Positions 16,575 to 23,914 of a stretch of DNA of 64,000 nt are shown one piece after another (position 1 is the first letter of the stretch; the number at the start of each line of letters is the position of its first letter). The stretch spans positions 434,001-498,000 of the forward strand of contig CP107210.1 in NCBI GenBank assembly GCA_025757985.1, in the 5' to 3' direction. The stretch comes from Oscillospiraceae bacterium (GTDB taxonomy: Bacteria; Bacillota; Clostridia; Oscillospirales; Ruminococcaceae). The notes under the pieces were generated by a model. The model did no database searches and was not told where the DNA came from. It saw only the letters and a list, made by a program, of their open reading frames with translations. Made by a program: the position numbers and the translations under genes.

Positions 16575-18662
16575 TTGCAGCACAAACAACCGAAGTTCAG
16601 CGGCATCCTTGTGGTGGCCGTCCTGATGGTGTTGGTCCTGTTCTTCGTCAGCCTTTCGCCCCTGTTGGCAGCGTCCGGCAATAAAGACACGACCTACTCC
16701 GAAATCTATTACTACTTTGAAAACCAGCAGGTGACCTCGTTCCGTCTGGACTTGGGCACCGGCAGCCTTGAAATGTGGCTCAAGGAGGGCAAGGCTGCCC
16801 TGCCGGAGTCCAACGCAGCGACCACCATGCCCAGCGGCGGTCTGCTGAGCATGGGCAGCACGAACAACGATACGCTCCCCGCCAACGGCGGCACGGTCTA
16901 TATGACCTACAAGCTGCCCTACGGCGGTGACTTCAACACCGGAAAGATCTCCGACTTTGTGGATGAATACAACGCTGCAAATCCGGATGCCCCTATGGTG
17001 TTTGACTATGTTGCTGCCAAGACCAGCGTGCCCTGGCTGGAGATCATCTTCTATGTGGCGATGATCGGCAGCATCGGTATGCTGTTCATGTCGATGTACC
17101 GCGGCGGTGCAGGCGGCGGCATCATGAATGTCGGCCGCGCCAAGGTCAAGGATCAGCAGGAAAACCAGCGCAAGGCAACCTTTGCCGATGTCGCCGGTGC
17201 TGACGAGGAAAAGGCCGAGCTGCAGGAGGTCGTTGAGTTCCTGAAGGCTCCCGGCAAGTTCAACTCTCTGGGTGCCCGCATCCCCCACGGCGTATTGCTG
17301 GTGGGCCCCCCGGGTACCGGTAAGACCCTGCTTGCGCGCGCCTGCGCCGGCGAGGCGGGGGTGCCGTTTTACGCGATTTCCGGCTCCGACTTCGTGGAAA
17401 TGTATGTCGGTGTCGGTGCCTCCCGTGTGCGCGACCTTTTTGAAAAGGCAAAAAAGACGATGCCCTCCATCATCTTTATTGATGAGATCGATGCAGTGGG
17501 CCGTCAGCGCGGTGCAGGTCTCGGCGGCGGCCACGATGAGCGCGAGCAGACCCTGAACCAGCTGCTGGTTGAGATGGACGGCTTTGATGCCAACGATGGC
17601 GTCATCGTCATGGCCGCCACCAACCGCGCGGATATTCTGGATAAGGCGCTGCTGCGTCCCGGCCGTTTTGACCGTCAGGTCTATGTCGGCCTGCCCGATG
17701 TGAAGGGCCGTGAGGAGATTCTCCGCGTCCATACCAAGAACAAACCCCTCGGCCCCGATGTGAGCCTCAAGACGATTGCCCGCTCCACCGCCGGCTTCTC
17801 CGGCGCTGATCTGGAGAACCTCGTCAACGAAGCTGCGCTGCTGGCCGCCCGTCAGGGCAAGAAGGCCATCACCGAGAAGGAGATTGAGGAAGCCTCGGTC
17901 AAGGTCATGATGGGCCCTGAGAAAAAGAGCCATGTTGTCACCGATGAGGAGCGCCGCCTGACTGCCTATCATGAGACAGGCCACGCCATCACGGGCTACT
18001 TCAGCAAGCACCATGACCCGGTACACCAGATCAGCATCATCTCCCGCGGCGGCGCGGGCGGCTATACGATGTACCTGCCGGAAAAGGATCCCAGCTATAT
18101 CACCAAGACCGCAATGTTTGAAAATATCGTGACGCTGCTGGGCGGCCGCGTGGCAGAGCAGCTTGTGCTGGAGGATATTTCCACCGGTGCATCCAGCGAT
18201 CTGCAGCGCGCCACCGATACGGCCCGCGCCATGGTCACGCGGTACGGCTTCTCTGAGCGGATGGGTCCGGTTGTCTACGGCAGCGATCCCGGCGAGACCT
18301 TCCTGGGCCGTGATTTCGGTCAGGGAAAGGGCTATTCCGAGGCCATCGCCTCCGAAATCGACAACGAGATCCGCGATATTGTGGATGAGGCCTATGAGAC
18401 GGCCCGCCGCACCCTGACCGAGCACATGGACGAACTGCACAAGGTGGCAGGCGTCCTGATGGAGCGCGAGAAGATCAGCGGCGAGGAGTTCAAGACGCTG
18501 ATGGAGGGCGGGACCCTGCCGCCCTATGACATCGCCAGCGGTGAGACCGCCAAGCCCGAAGCACCTGCGCCGGAAAATGCAGAACCTGTGCAGCCTGCCG
18601 AACAACCCGCAACCCCGCAGCCTGCCGAGCCGGACAATGCCCAGCCCGACACGCAAGAGTAA
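16575..18662 (+). CDS. ftsH: ATP-dependent zinc metalloprotease FtsH
   Basis: The 695-residue membrane AAA protease degrades misfolded membrane and regulatory proteins. Two transmembrane helices (about 12-33 and 152-175) flank an extracytoplasmic domain. Walker A GPPGTGKT starts at 244, Walker B FIDEIDAVGR follows, and the zinc motif HETGH lies at 466-470. The start is a TTG with TAGGAG 8 bases upstream. The last ~45 residues are a proline-, alanine- and glutamate-rich tail (APAPENAEPVQPAEQPATPQ style) not needed for activity in relatives. The next gene, a zinc-ribbon membrane protein, begins 16 bases later. Confidence 0.97.
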   Translation: MQHKQPKFSGILVVAVLMVLVLFFVSLSPLLAASGNKDTTYSEIYYYFENQQVTSFRLDLGTGSLEMWLKEGKAALPESNAATTMPSGGLLSMGSTNNDTLPANGGTVYMTYKLPYGGDFNTGKISDFVDEYNAANPDAPMVFDYVAAKTSVPWLEIIFYVAMIGSIGMLFMSMYRGGAGGGIMNVGRAKVKDQQENQRKATFADVAGADEEKAELQEVVEFLKAPGKFNSLGARIPHGVLLVGPPGTGKTLLARACAGEAGVPFYAISGSDFVEMYVGVGASRVRDLFEKAKKTMPSIIFIDEIDAVGRQRGAGLGGGHDEREQTLNQLLVEMDGFDANDGVIVMAATNRADILDKALLRPGRFDRQVYVGLPDVKGREEILRVHTKNKPLGPDVSLKTIARSTAGFSGADLENLVNEAALLAARQGKKAITEKEIEEASVKVMMGPEKKSHVVTDEERRLTAYHETGHAITGYFSKHHDPVHQISIISRGGAGGYTMYLPEKDPSYITKTAMFENIVTLLGGRVAEQLVLEDISTGASSDLQRATDTARAMVTRYGFSERMGPVVYGSDPGETFLGRDFGQGKGYSEAIASEIDNEIRDIVDEAYETARRTLTEHMDELHKVAGVLMEREKISGEEFKTLMEGGTLPPYDIASGETAKPEAPAPENAEPVQPAEQPATPQPAEPDNAQPDTQE

Positions 18663-18678
18663 AGAGTAGGTGTAAACT

Positions 18679-19788
18679 ATGGATCAGAATTTTACCCTGA
18701 TGGCGCAGTCCCGCGCAAACTATTACACGGCTGGCAGCCCGGTGCAGTTCGTGCGTGTCGAACTGCTGAAAGGCGATATGACCGGCGAGGTCGCAGTCTG
18801 CCTGACCTTCAAGAATGTCGGCACCGAGCCGCTGACCGGTCTGGTTGTCCACTTCAAATGCAAGGATGCCGCAGGTCAGGTCCTGTGTGAGGATGACTTC
18901 TACTATGAGCAGCTCAACGCCCAGCCCGGCGCTGTGTTCGGCAGTGATGATGCCGTTTATGTCAGCGATACGCCGGTCTCCAGCGTTGAGGTCGAGCAGG
19001 ACCGCGCCTTCCTGAACGGCCGCGGCGTTGACCTGCGCAGCTATAAGCGTGTGCGCCTCAACCTGCCCCGTGTACTGCCCGGCTCCATTGCCAAGACGCT
19101 GCAGCAGCGCACCGGCAATGCCCAGCTGACCTGCGTACCCCAGGATAACGAGTACGGCTGGTTCTGCGCCTGCGGCGCGTTCCATCCCAATGAGGAAAAC
19201 ACCACCGTCTGCTCGGAGTGCGGCGGTGACCGCGCCTCCATCAAGGCTACGCTGACCTCCATTCTGGAGGAGGCTCGTCAGGCGGTGGAGCGCCAGCAGC
19301 AGGAGGTTAATTCTGTTGCCAGCAGTGTAGCGCCCCAGCCTCAGGTACAGCCGACCCCGGCCGCCAGCGATCCGCGTGCCACGGCAGCTGCTGTGCAGGC
19401 CGCCATCACCGGCCAGCAGGAGATCCCGCCGCAGCAGGCCTATGAGCCCGAGCAGGCTACCGCTGCCTTTGAGCCGCAGTCCGAGGACGATGAGGACGAG
19501 GAGGCCGAGCGTGTGCGCCGTTATGCCCCCAAGGGCCGTCTGTTTGACGATGAGGACGATGATGAGGGCACCCAGATGTTCGATTCCGAGGATCTGGATT
19601 ATGACGATGATGACGATTACGAGGACCGCAAAAAGTCCAAGAAGCGCGGTCGCTACGCCGATGACGACGAGACCAGCGAGGATGATGTCATGGCAGAGCG
19701 CATCATTCGTCTGGCACCGCCTATCACGGCCATCACCTGCGCACTGATCGTAGCGCTTTCTCTGGTATACCATTTCGTTCTGGCATAA
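18679..19788 (+). CDS. Zinc-ribbon, acidic, C-tail-anchored protein of unknown function
   Basis: A 369-residue protein I cannot assign to a named family. Residues 1-150 look like a beta-rich domain (FKNVGTEPLTGLVVHFKCKD). A zinc-ribbon-like set C163-x-C165 and C178-x2-C181 follows (WFCACG, VCSECGGD). A Q/P/A-rich linker leads to an extremely acidic stretch of aspartate and glutamate (about 270-320), then a basic patch (RKKSKKRGRYA), and a single hydrophobic helix at the very end (about 347-368). This suggests a cytosolic protein anchored by its C-terminus. It is the last gene of the dnaB-tilS-hpt-ftsH string and may work with FtsH, but nothing in the sequence proves it. Confidence 0.75.
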   Translation: MDQNFTLMAQSRANYYTAGSPVQFVRVELLKGDMTGEVAVCLTFKNVGTEPLTGLVVHFKCKDAAGQVLCEDDFYYEQLNAQPGAVFGSDDAVYVSDTPVSSVEVEQDRAFLNGRGVDLRSYKRVRLNLPRVLPGSIAKTLQQRTGNAQLTCVPQDNEYGWFCACGAFHPNEENTTVCSECGGDRASIKATLTSILEEARQAVERQQQEVNSVASSVAPQPQVQPTPAASDPRATAAAVQAAITGQQEIPPQQAYEPEQATAAFEPQSEDDEDEEAERVRRYAPKGRLFDDEDDDEGTQMFDSEDLDYDDDDDYEDRKKSKKRGRYADDDETSEDDVMAERIIRLAPPITAITCALIVALSLVYHFVLA

Positions 19789-19793
19789 AAAGT

Positions 19794-19835
19794 TGCCGGG
19801 CCGTCTCCCTGAAGTGGGGACGGCCCGGCATTTTT
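19794..19835. terminator. Strong bidirectional terminator
   Basis: A ~15-base stem, TGCCGGGCCGTC with the complementary GACGGCCCGGCA, followed by TTTTT on the plus strand and a T run (from AAAAA at 19787-19791) on the minus strand. It closes the ftsH operon and the convergent pseudouridine synthase gene. Confidence 0.92.
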
Positions 19836-19858
19836 CTTTTAAATAATGGCGCGGCGTA

Positions 19859-20827
19859 TTACCGCTCCGCCGTCAGGCGGTCAAAGGTTCTGACAATCTC
19901 GGGGTCATTCAGCTTGATGACCTTTCCGGAGAGGTAGTGCAGTGTGTTCTCCTCCGGAATGCGCCCAAAGGTGAGCCGCTGGGCACAGAGCGCCTGCGTT
20001 TTAAGCCCGGTGCGCTCGTTCATCTTGCGGTTGCCGTACTTGATGTCGCCAAGCACAGGGTGGCCCAGATATGCGAGATGCGCACGGATCTGGTGGGTGC
20101 GTCCCGTAATCAGCCCGATACGGCAGAGCGCAAAGGGACCCGCCTGACGAATTACCGTAACCTCCGTGATGATCTGCTTATAGCCCTCGCTCTCCCGCGC
20201 ATGGATGCGCACTTTGTTGCCTTTTTCACTGTGCTGCAGCCACGCTATAAAGCGACCCTGCGGCGGCGCTCCCACCGTGATAGTCAGATATTCCTTGCGC
20301 ATCATATCATCGCGGATGATGGCGTTCAGATCCCGCAGCGCGGTATAGCTTTTAGCTGCCAGCACCAGCCCCTCGGTGCCGCGGTCGAGGCGGTTGCAGA
20401 GCGCCGGCGCAAACCGCTTTTCGGCGCGGGGGTCATATTCACCCTTGCTTTCCAGATACGCTGCAAAGGCATCAACAAGATTGGGGTCACCGGTACGGTC
20501 GCTGTGGCAGAGCAAGTGGGCAGGCTTGTACAGCACGGCAAAGTTGTCATCCTCATACACCACCGTAACAGGGGGCTGCTTTTTGGGCGGCTTGGACGTT
20601 TTTACTGCAGTGCCGCCCGCCGGGAAAAACTCATCATTGATATACATCTCGATCAGGTCACCGGTCTGCAGCCGGGTGTCAGGCTCGGCGCGCTTGCCGT
20701 TGACCTTGATGCGCTTGTTGCGGAACGCCTTGTACATCATGCTGCGGGGCATGTCCTTAGTCACACCCTCGACAAAACGGCTCAGACGAACGCCGTTCTC
20801 ATTCGGTCCTGCGGTAAAACTTTTCAT
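19859..20827 (-). CDS. RluC/RluD-family pseudouridine synthase
   Basis: A 322-residue enzyme that isomerises uridine to pseudouridine in rRNA. An N-terminal S4 RNA-binding domain (about 10-60, RLSRFVEG to NGKRAEPDTRLQTGD) is followed by the catalytic domain with the aspartate in NRLDRGTEGLVLAAKS and the later RTHQIRAHLAYLGHPVLGD motif. The frame extends 12 codons further, but the ATG at 20827 has GAGGAT upstream and matches the family start. The exact rRNA target cannot be assigned. A second family member is at 26959. Confidence 0.92.
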   Translation of the reverse strand: MKSFTAGPNENGVRLSRFVEGVTKDMPRSMMYKAFRNKRIKVNGKRAEPDTRLQTGDLIEMYINDEFFPAGGTAVKTSKPPKKQPPVTVVYEDDNFAVLYKPAHLLCHSDRTGDPNLVDAFAAYLESKGEYDPRAEKRFAPALCNRLDRGTEGLVLAAKSYTALRDLNAIIRDDMMRKEYLTITVGAPPQGRFIAWLQHSEKGNKVRIHARESEGYKQIITEVTVIRQAGPFALCRIGLITGRTHQIRAHLAYLGHPVLGDIKYGNRKMNERTGLKTQALCAQRLTFGRIPEENTLHYLSGKVIKLNDPEIVRTFDRLTAER

Positions 20828-20917
20828 CGTATCCTCACTATGCTCATAAAACAGCCCGCACAATTCCGCGCTGCGGTATGGCTTTAGAATTACTCGGGAT
20901 TCTACTTGATAAAATGG

Positions 20918-20946
20918 TTGGCAAACGCCTTTATAGAGTATATAAT
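20918..20946 (+). promoter_or_regulatory. Promoter of radC
   Basis: TTGGCA (20918-20923), 17 bases, TATAAT (20941-20946), with the ATG 37 bases on. Confidence 0.8.
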
Positions 20947-20983
20947 AAAATCAGTAAAAGGTAAAGACAGGGGATGAGAAAAA

Positions 20984-21709
20984 ATGGCAGCGAGCAACCT
21001 GCACGAAAACCACCGCGCGCGGATGCAGGCCCGCGTGGAGCGCGACGGTTTGGAGAGCTTGGCGGAACATGAAGCGCTGGAATATCTGCTGTACCTTTCT
21101 ATCCCGCGCATGGATACCAATGAATTGGCACACCGCCTGATCGAGCATTTTGGTGATTTCTGCAAGGTCATGGAGGCTGAGCCGGAGGAGCTGGCGCAGG
21201 TAGATGGCATCGGCCCCAAAAGCGCCCATCTGATCTCGACCGTCATGGCGTACAGCCGCTATTATACCTTGAAAAAGCGCGTCACACGCCAGTCGCTGCG
21301 CAAGGCAGAGTCTGCCATTGAATATGTCAAGCCGCTGTTCCGCGGTATCCAGAATGAACAGCTCTATCTGATCCTGCTGGATGATGCCTGCCGCCCCATG
21401 CAGGACCTGCGCATTGCCGAGGGGGTGCCAAACCGTGTTACGGTTGACACCCGCAAGCTGCTGCGGGCCGTGGCGCGCACCAACTCGACCTGCGGGATTC
21501 TGGCCCATAATCATCCCTCCGGGCTGGCGCTGCCATCGGAGGCTGACCGCCTGACGACCTACCGCATCATGGAGGTCACCGGCCAGCTTGGCTTTACAAT
21601 CATAGACCATATTATTGTGGCGGGGGAGGATGCCTGCTCGATGCTCATGCGTGGCAGCCTGCCGGAATACCGTGCGGACGGCGGCGTTGTGCAAGCCGCA
21701 AGCCGATAA
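20984..21709 (+). CDS. radC: RadC family JAB/MPN-domain protein
   Basis: The 241-residue protein has an N-terminal helix-hairpin-helix region (ELAQVDGIGPKSAHLI, near 65-80) and a C-terminal JAB metalloprotease-like domain with H175-x-H177 in AHNHPSG and a downstream aspartate in SEADRLTTY. RadC proteins are conserved and linked historically to DNA repair, but their biochemical role is not settled. The ribosome site is AGGGGATG. It has its own promoter and terminator, directly before uvrB. Confidence 0.92.
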   Translation: MAASNLHENHRARMQARVERDGLESLAEHEALEYLLYLSIPRMDTNELAHRLIEHFGDFCKVMEAEPEELAQVDGIGPKSAHLISTVMAYSRYYTLKKRVTRQSLRKAESAIEYVKPLFRGIQNEQLYLILLDDACRPMQDLRIAEGVPNRVTVDTRKLLRAVARTNSTCGILAHNHPSGLALPSEADRLTTYRIMEVTGQLGFTIIDHIIVAGEDACSMLMRGSLPEYRADGGVVQAASR

Positions 21710-21741
21710 CGCCCTTTTCATCAAAGCATATTACCTGCCCC

Positions 21742-21776
21742 GCGCCCTGCCGCCCAAACCGGCAGGGCGCATTTTC
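21742..21776 (+). terminator. Terminator of radC
   Basis: Perfect 10-base stem GCGCCCTGCC / GGCAGGGCGC followed by ATTTTC. A second stem, GCCCCCTG/CAGGGGGC (21779-21809), comes right after it and ends where the uvrB -35 begins. Confidence 0.82.
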
Positions 21777-21809
21777 AGGCCCCCTGCGTACAAAATATAG
21801 ACAGGGGGC

Positions 21810-21838
21810 TTTACAGGGGAAAGGTGTCGTGTTATAAT
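21810..21838 (+). promoter_or_regulatory. Promoter of the uvrB-uvrA operon
   Basis: TTTACA (21810-21815), 17 bases, TATAAT (21833-21838). The predicted start site near 21845 falls inside the palindrome at 21842-21862. Confidence 0.82.
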
Positions 21839-21841
21839 CAA

Positions 21842-21862
21842 CATACAACTAATTGTTGTATG
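21842..21862 (+). promoter_or_regulatory. Palindromic operator at the uvrB start site (candidate SOS box)
   Basis: A perfect inverted repeat with 8-base arms, CATACAAC and GTTGTATG, around TAATT. It begins 4 bases after the -10 box and covers the predicted transcription start, the position expected for a repressor site. uvrB is a common LexA target. The sequence differs from the B. subtilis LexA box (CGAAC-N4-GTTCG) but keeps an AAC/GTT core. Assignment to LexA is inference; a stem in the 5' end of the mRNA is an alternative reading. Confidence 0.65.
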
Positions 21863-21876
21863 CGAAAGGATGCGCT

Positions 21877-23913
21877 ATGGAAGAGCAGCAGTTTCATTTA
21901 CAGGCACCGTTCCAGCCGACCGGTGATCAGCCTCAGGCAATCGAGGCTTTGGTGAAGGGGATTGAGGAGGGCGACAGCGCCCAGACCCTGCTGGGTGTCA
22001 CAGGCTCGGGCAAGACCTTCACAATGGCGAACATCATCGCACGGTGCAACCGCCCCACACTGATTCTGGAGCCAAACAAAACGCTGGCAAGCCAGATCTG
22101 TACCGAGATGCGCAGCTTTTTCCCGGACGATGCGGTGGAGTATTTCGTCTCCTACTATGACTACTACCAGCCCGAGGCTTATATCCCTTCCACCGACACC
22201 TATATAGAGAAGGACAGCGCCATCAATGACGAGATCGACCGCTTGCGCCACTCAGCTACGGCCGCGCTGTCGGAGCGGCGCAATGTCATCATTGTGGCAT
22301 CGGTATCCTGCATCTACTCGCTGGGTGACCCCATTGACTACCGCAGCATGGTCATCAGCCTGCGCCCCGGTATGCAGATGGAGCGTGATGTACTTTGCAG
22401 CCGACTGGTCAAGTTGCAGTATGAGCGCAATGATATGAACTTCATCCGGAACAAATTCCGCGTAAAAGGGGATACGGTGGACATTCATCTGGCCTACAAC
22501 GACGAGTACGCCATCCGGGTAGAGTTCTTTGGCGACGAGATCGACCGCATCATTGAATTTGACCCACTGACGGGCGAGCATAAAAATGTGGTGCGCCATG
22601 TGGCTATCTTCCCGGCCAGCCACTACATCGTCGGGCCTGAGAAGATGCAGGAGGGATTGAAAAAGATCCGCACAGAGATGGAGCAGCAGGTCCAAAAATT
22701 TACCGAGGAGGGCAAGCTGCTGGAGGCCCAGCGAATCCAGCAGCGCACCAACTACGACATGGAAATGCTGCAGGAGGTGGGCATGTGCAAGGGTATCGAG
22801 AACTACTCTGCCGTGCTGTCCGGCCGTGCGCCGGGCTCGACCCCGACAACGCTGCTGGATTATTTCCCGGATGATTTCCTTTTGATGGTCGATGAGAGCC
22901 ATGTCATGCTGCCTCAGGTGCGCGGCATGTTCGGCGGTGACTACAGCCGCAAAAAAACGCTGGTGGAATACGGCTTCCGTCTGCCGTCCGCCTTTGACAA
23001 CCGTCCGCTGAAATTTGAGGAATTCGAGGCAAAGATTCATCAAAAGATATTTGTCTCCGCCACGCCGGGCGAATACGAGCGTCAGCATTCCAGCCGTGTG
23101 GCAGAGCAGGTCATCCGTCCGACCGGCCTGCTCGACCCGGTCATTATGGTGCGCCCGGTCGATGGTCAGATCGAGGATCTGCTGGGCGAGATACGCACCC
23201 GCATTGAACGCGGTGAGCGCGCTCTGGTCACAACGCTGACCGTCAAGATGGCCGAGGATCTGACCGATTATCTGGAGGAGCACGGCGTTAAAACCAAATA
23301 TATGCACCATGAGGTGGATACCTTTGAACGAATGGAGATCATCAAGGATCTGCGCGTTGGTGCCATTGATGTGATCGTAGGCATCAACCTGCTGCGCGAG
23401 GGACTTGACCTGCCGGAGGTTTCGCTGATTGCGATCCTCGATGCCGACAAGGAGGGCTTCCTGCGCAGCGAGACGAGCCTGATTCAGACCATCGGCCGCG
23501 CGGCCCGCAACGCAAACGGCGTAGTGCTGATGTACGCCGATGAGGTGACACCCAGCATGGAGCGTGCTATCACCGAGACCGAGCGCCGCCGCGCGATTCA
23601 GGACGCATACAACAAAGAACACGGCATCACGCCGAAAACCATCGTCAAGGCCATCGGCGGCGGGCTGGAAATCAGCATGAGCGAGGAAAACAAGCGGATG
23701 CGCCAGCACCGCATGAGCCGCGCCGAGCGTCAGCAGACCATTGAGCGGCTGACCAAGGAGATGAAGGAGGCCGCCCGCCTGCTGCAATTTGAGCTGGCCG
23801 CCCAGCTGCGCGATGAGATCCAGCGTCTGGAACGAGGCGAGGACCCCACCACGGCTGACACCAGCGAGCGCAGAGCTGCTGCCAAAACACGAAAGGGCAG
23901 GAGGAAAAAGTAA
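21877..23913 (+). CDS. uvrB: Excinuclease ABC subunit B
   Basis: The 678-residue damage-verifying helicase of nucleotide excision repair receives damaged DNA from UvrA and recruits UvrC. Walker A GVTGSGKTF lies near residue 40-48, the beta-hairpin region (YDYYQPEAYIP) near 90-102, the helicase motif DESHVMLPQ near 340, and motif VI QTIGRAARN near 545. A UVR domain for UvrC contact closes the protein (KEMKEAARLLQFELAAQLRDE). The ATG at 21877 has AAAGGATG upstream; an upstream TTG in the palindrome is unlikely. uvrA starts 2 bases after the stop. Confidence 0.98.
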   Translation: MEEQQFHLQAPFQPTGDQPQAIEALVKGIEEGDSAQTLLGVTGSGKTFTMANIIARCNRPTLILEPNKTLASQICTEMRSFFPDDAVEYFVSYYDYYQPEAYIPSTDTYIEKDSAINDEIDRLRHSATAALSERRNVIIVASVSCIYSLGDPIDYRSMVISLRPGMQMERDVLCSRLVKLQYERNDMNFIRNKFRVKGDTVDIHLAYNDEYAIRVEFFGDEIDRIIEFDPLTGEHKNVVRHVAIFPASHYIVGPEKMQEGLKKIRTEMEQQVQKFTEEGKLLEAQRIQQRTNYDMEMLQEVGMCKGIENYSAVLSGRAPGSTPTTLLDYFPDDFLLMVDESHVMLPQVRGMFGGDYSRKKTLVEYGFRLPSAFDNRPLKFEEFEAKIHQKIFVSATPGEYERQHSSRVAEQVIRPTGLLDPVIMVRPVDGQIEDLLGEIRTRIERGERALVTTLTVKMAEDLTDYLEEHGVKTKYMHHEVDTFERMEIIKDLRVGAIDVIVGINLLREGLDLPEVSLIAILDADKEGFLRSETSLIQTIGRAARNANGVVLMYADEVTPSMERAITETERRRAIQDAYNKEHGITPKTIVKAIGGGLEISMSEENKRMRQHRMSRAERQQTIERLTKEMKEAARLLQFELAAQLRDEIQRLERGEDPTTADTSERRAAAKTRKGRRKK

Positions 23914-23914
23914 A

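Noticed and set aside
21853..21876. uvrB start at an upstream TTG
   Set aside because: It lies inside the palindrome at the transcription start and has no ribosome site.
23789..23914. Upstream extension of uvrA into uvrB
   Set aside because: The extra 42 residues do not match UvrA; a TTG behind AGGAGG at 23915 gives the family start.
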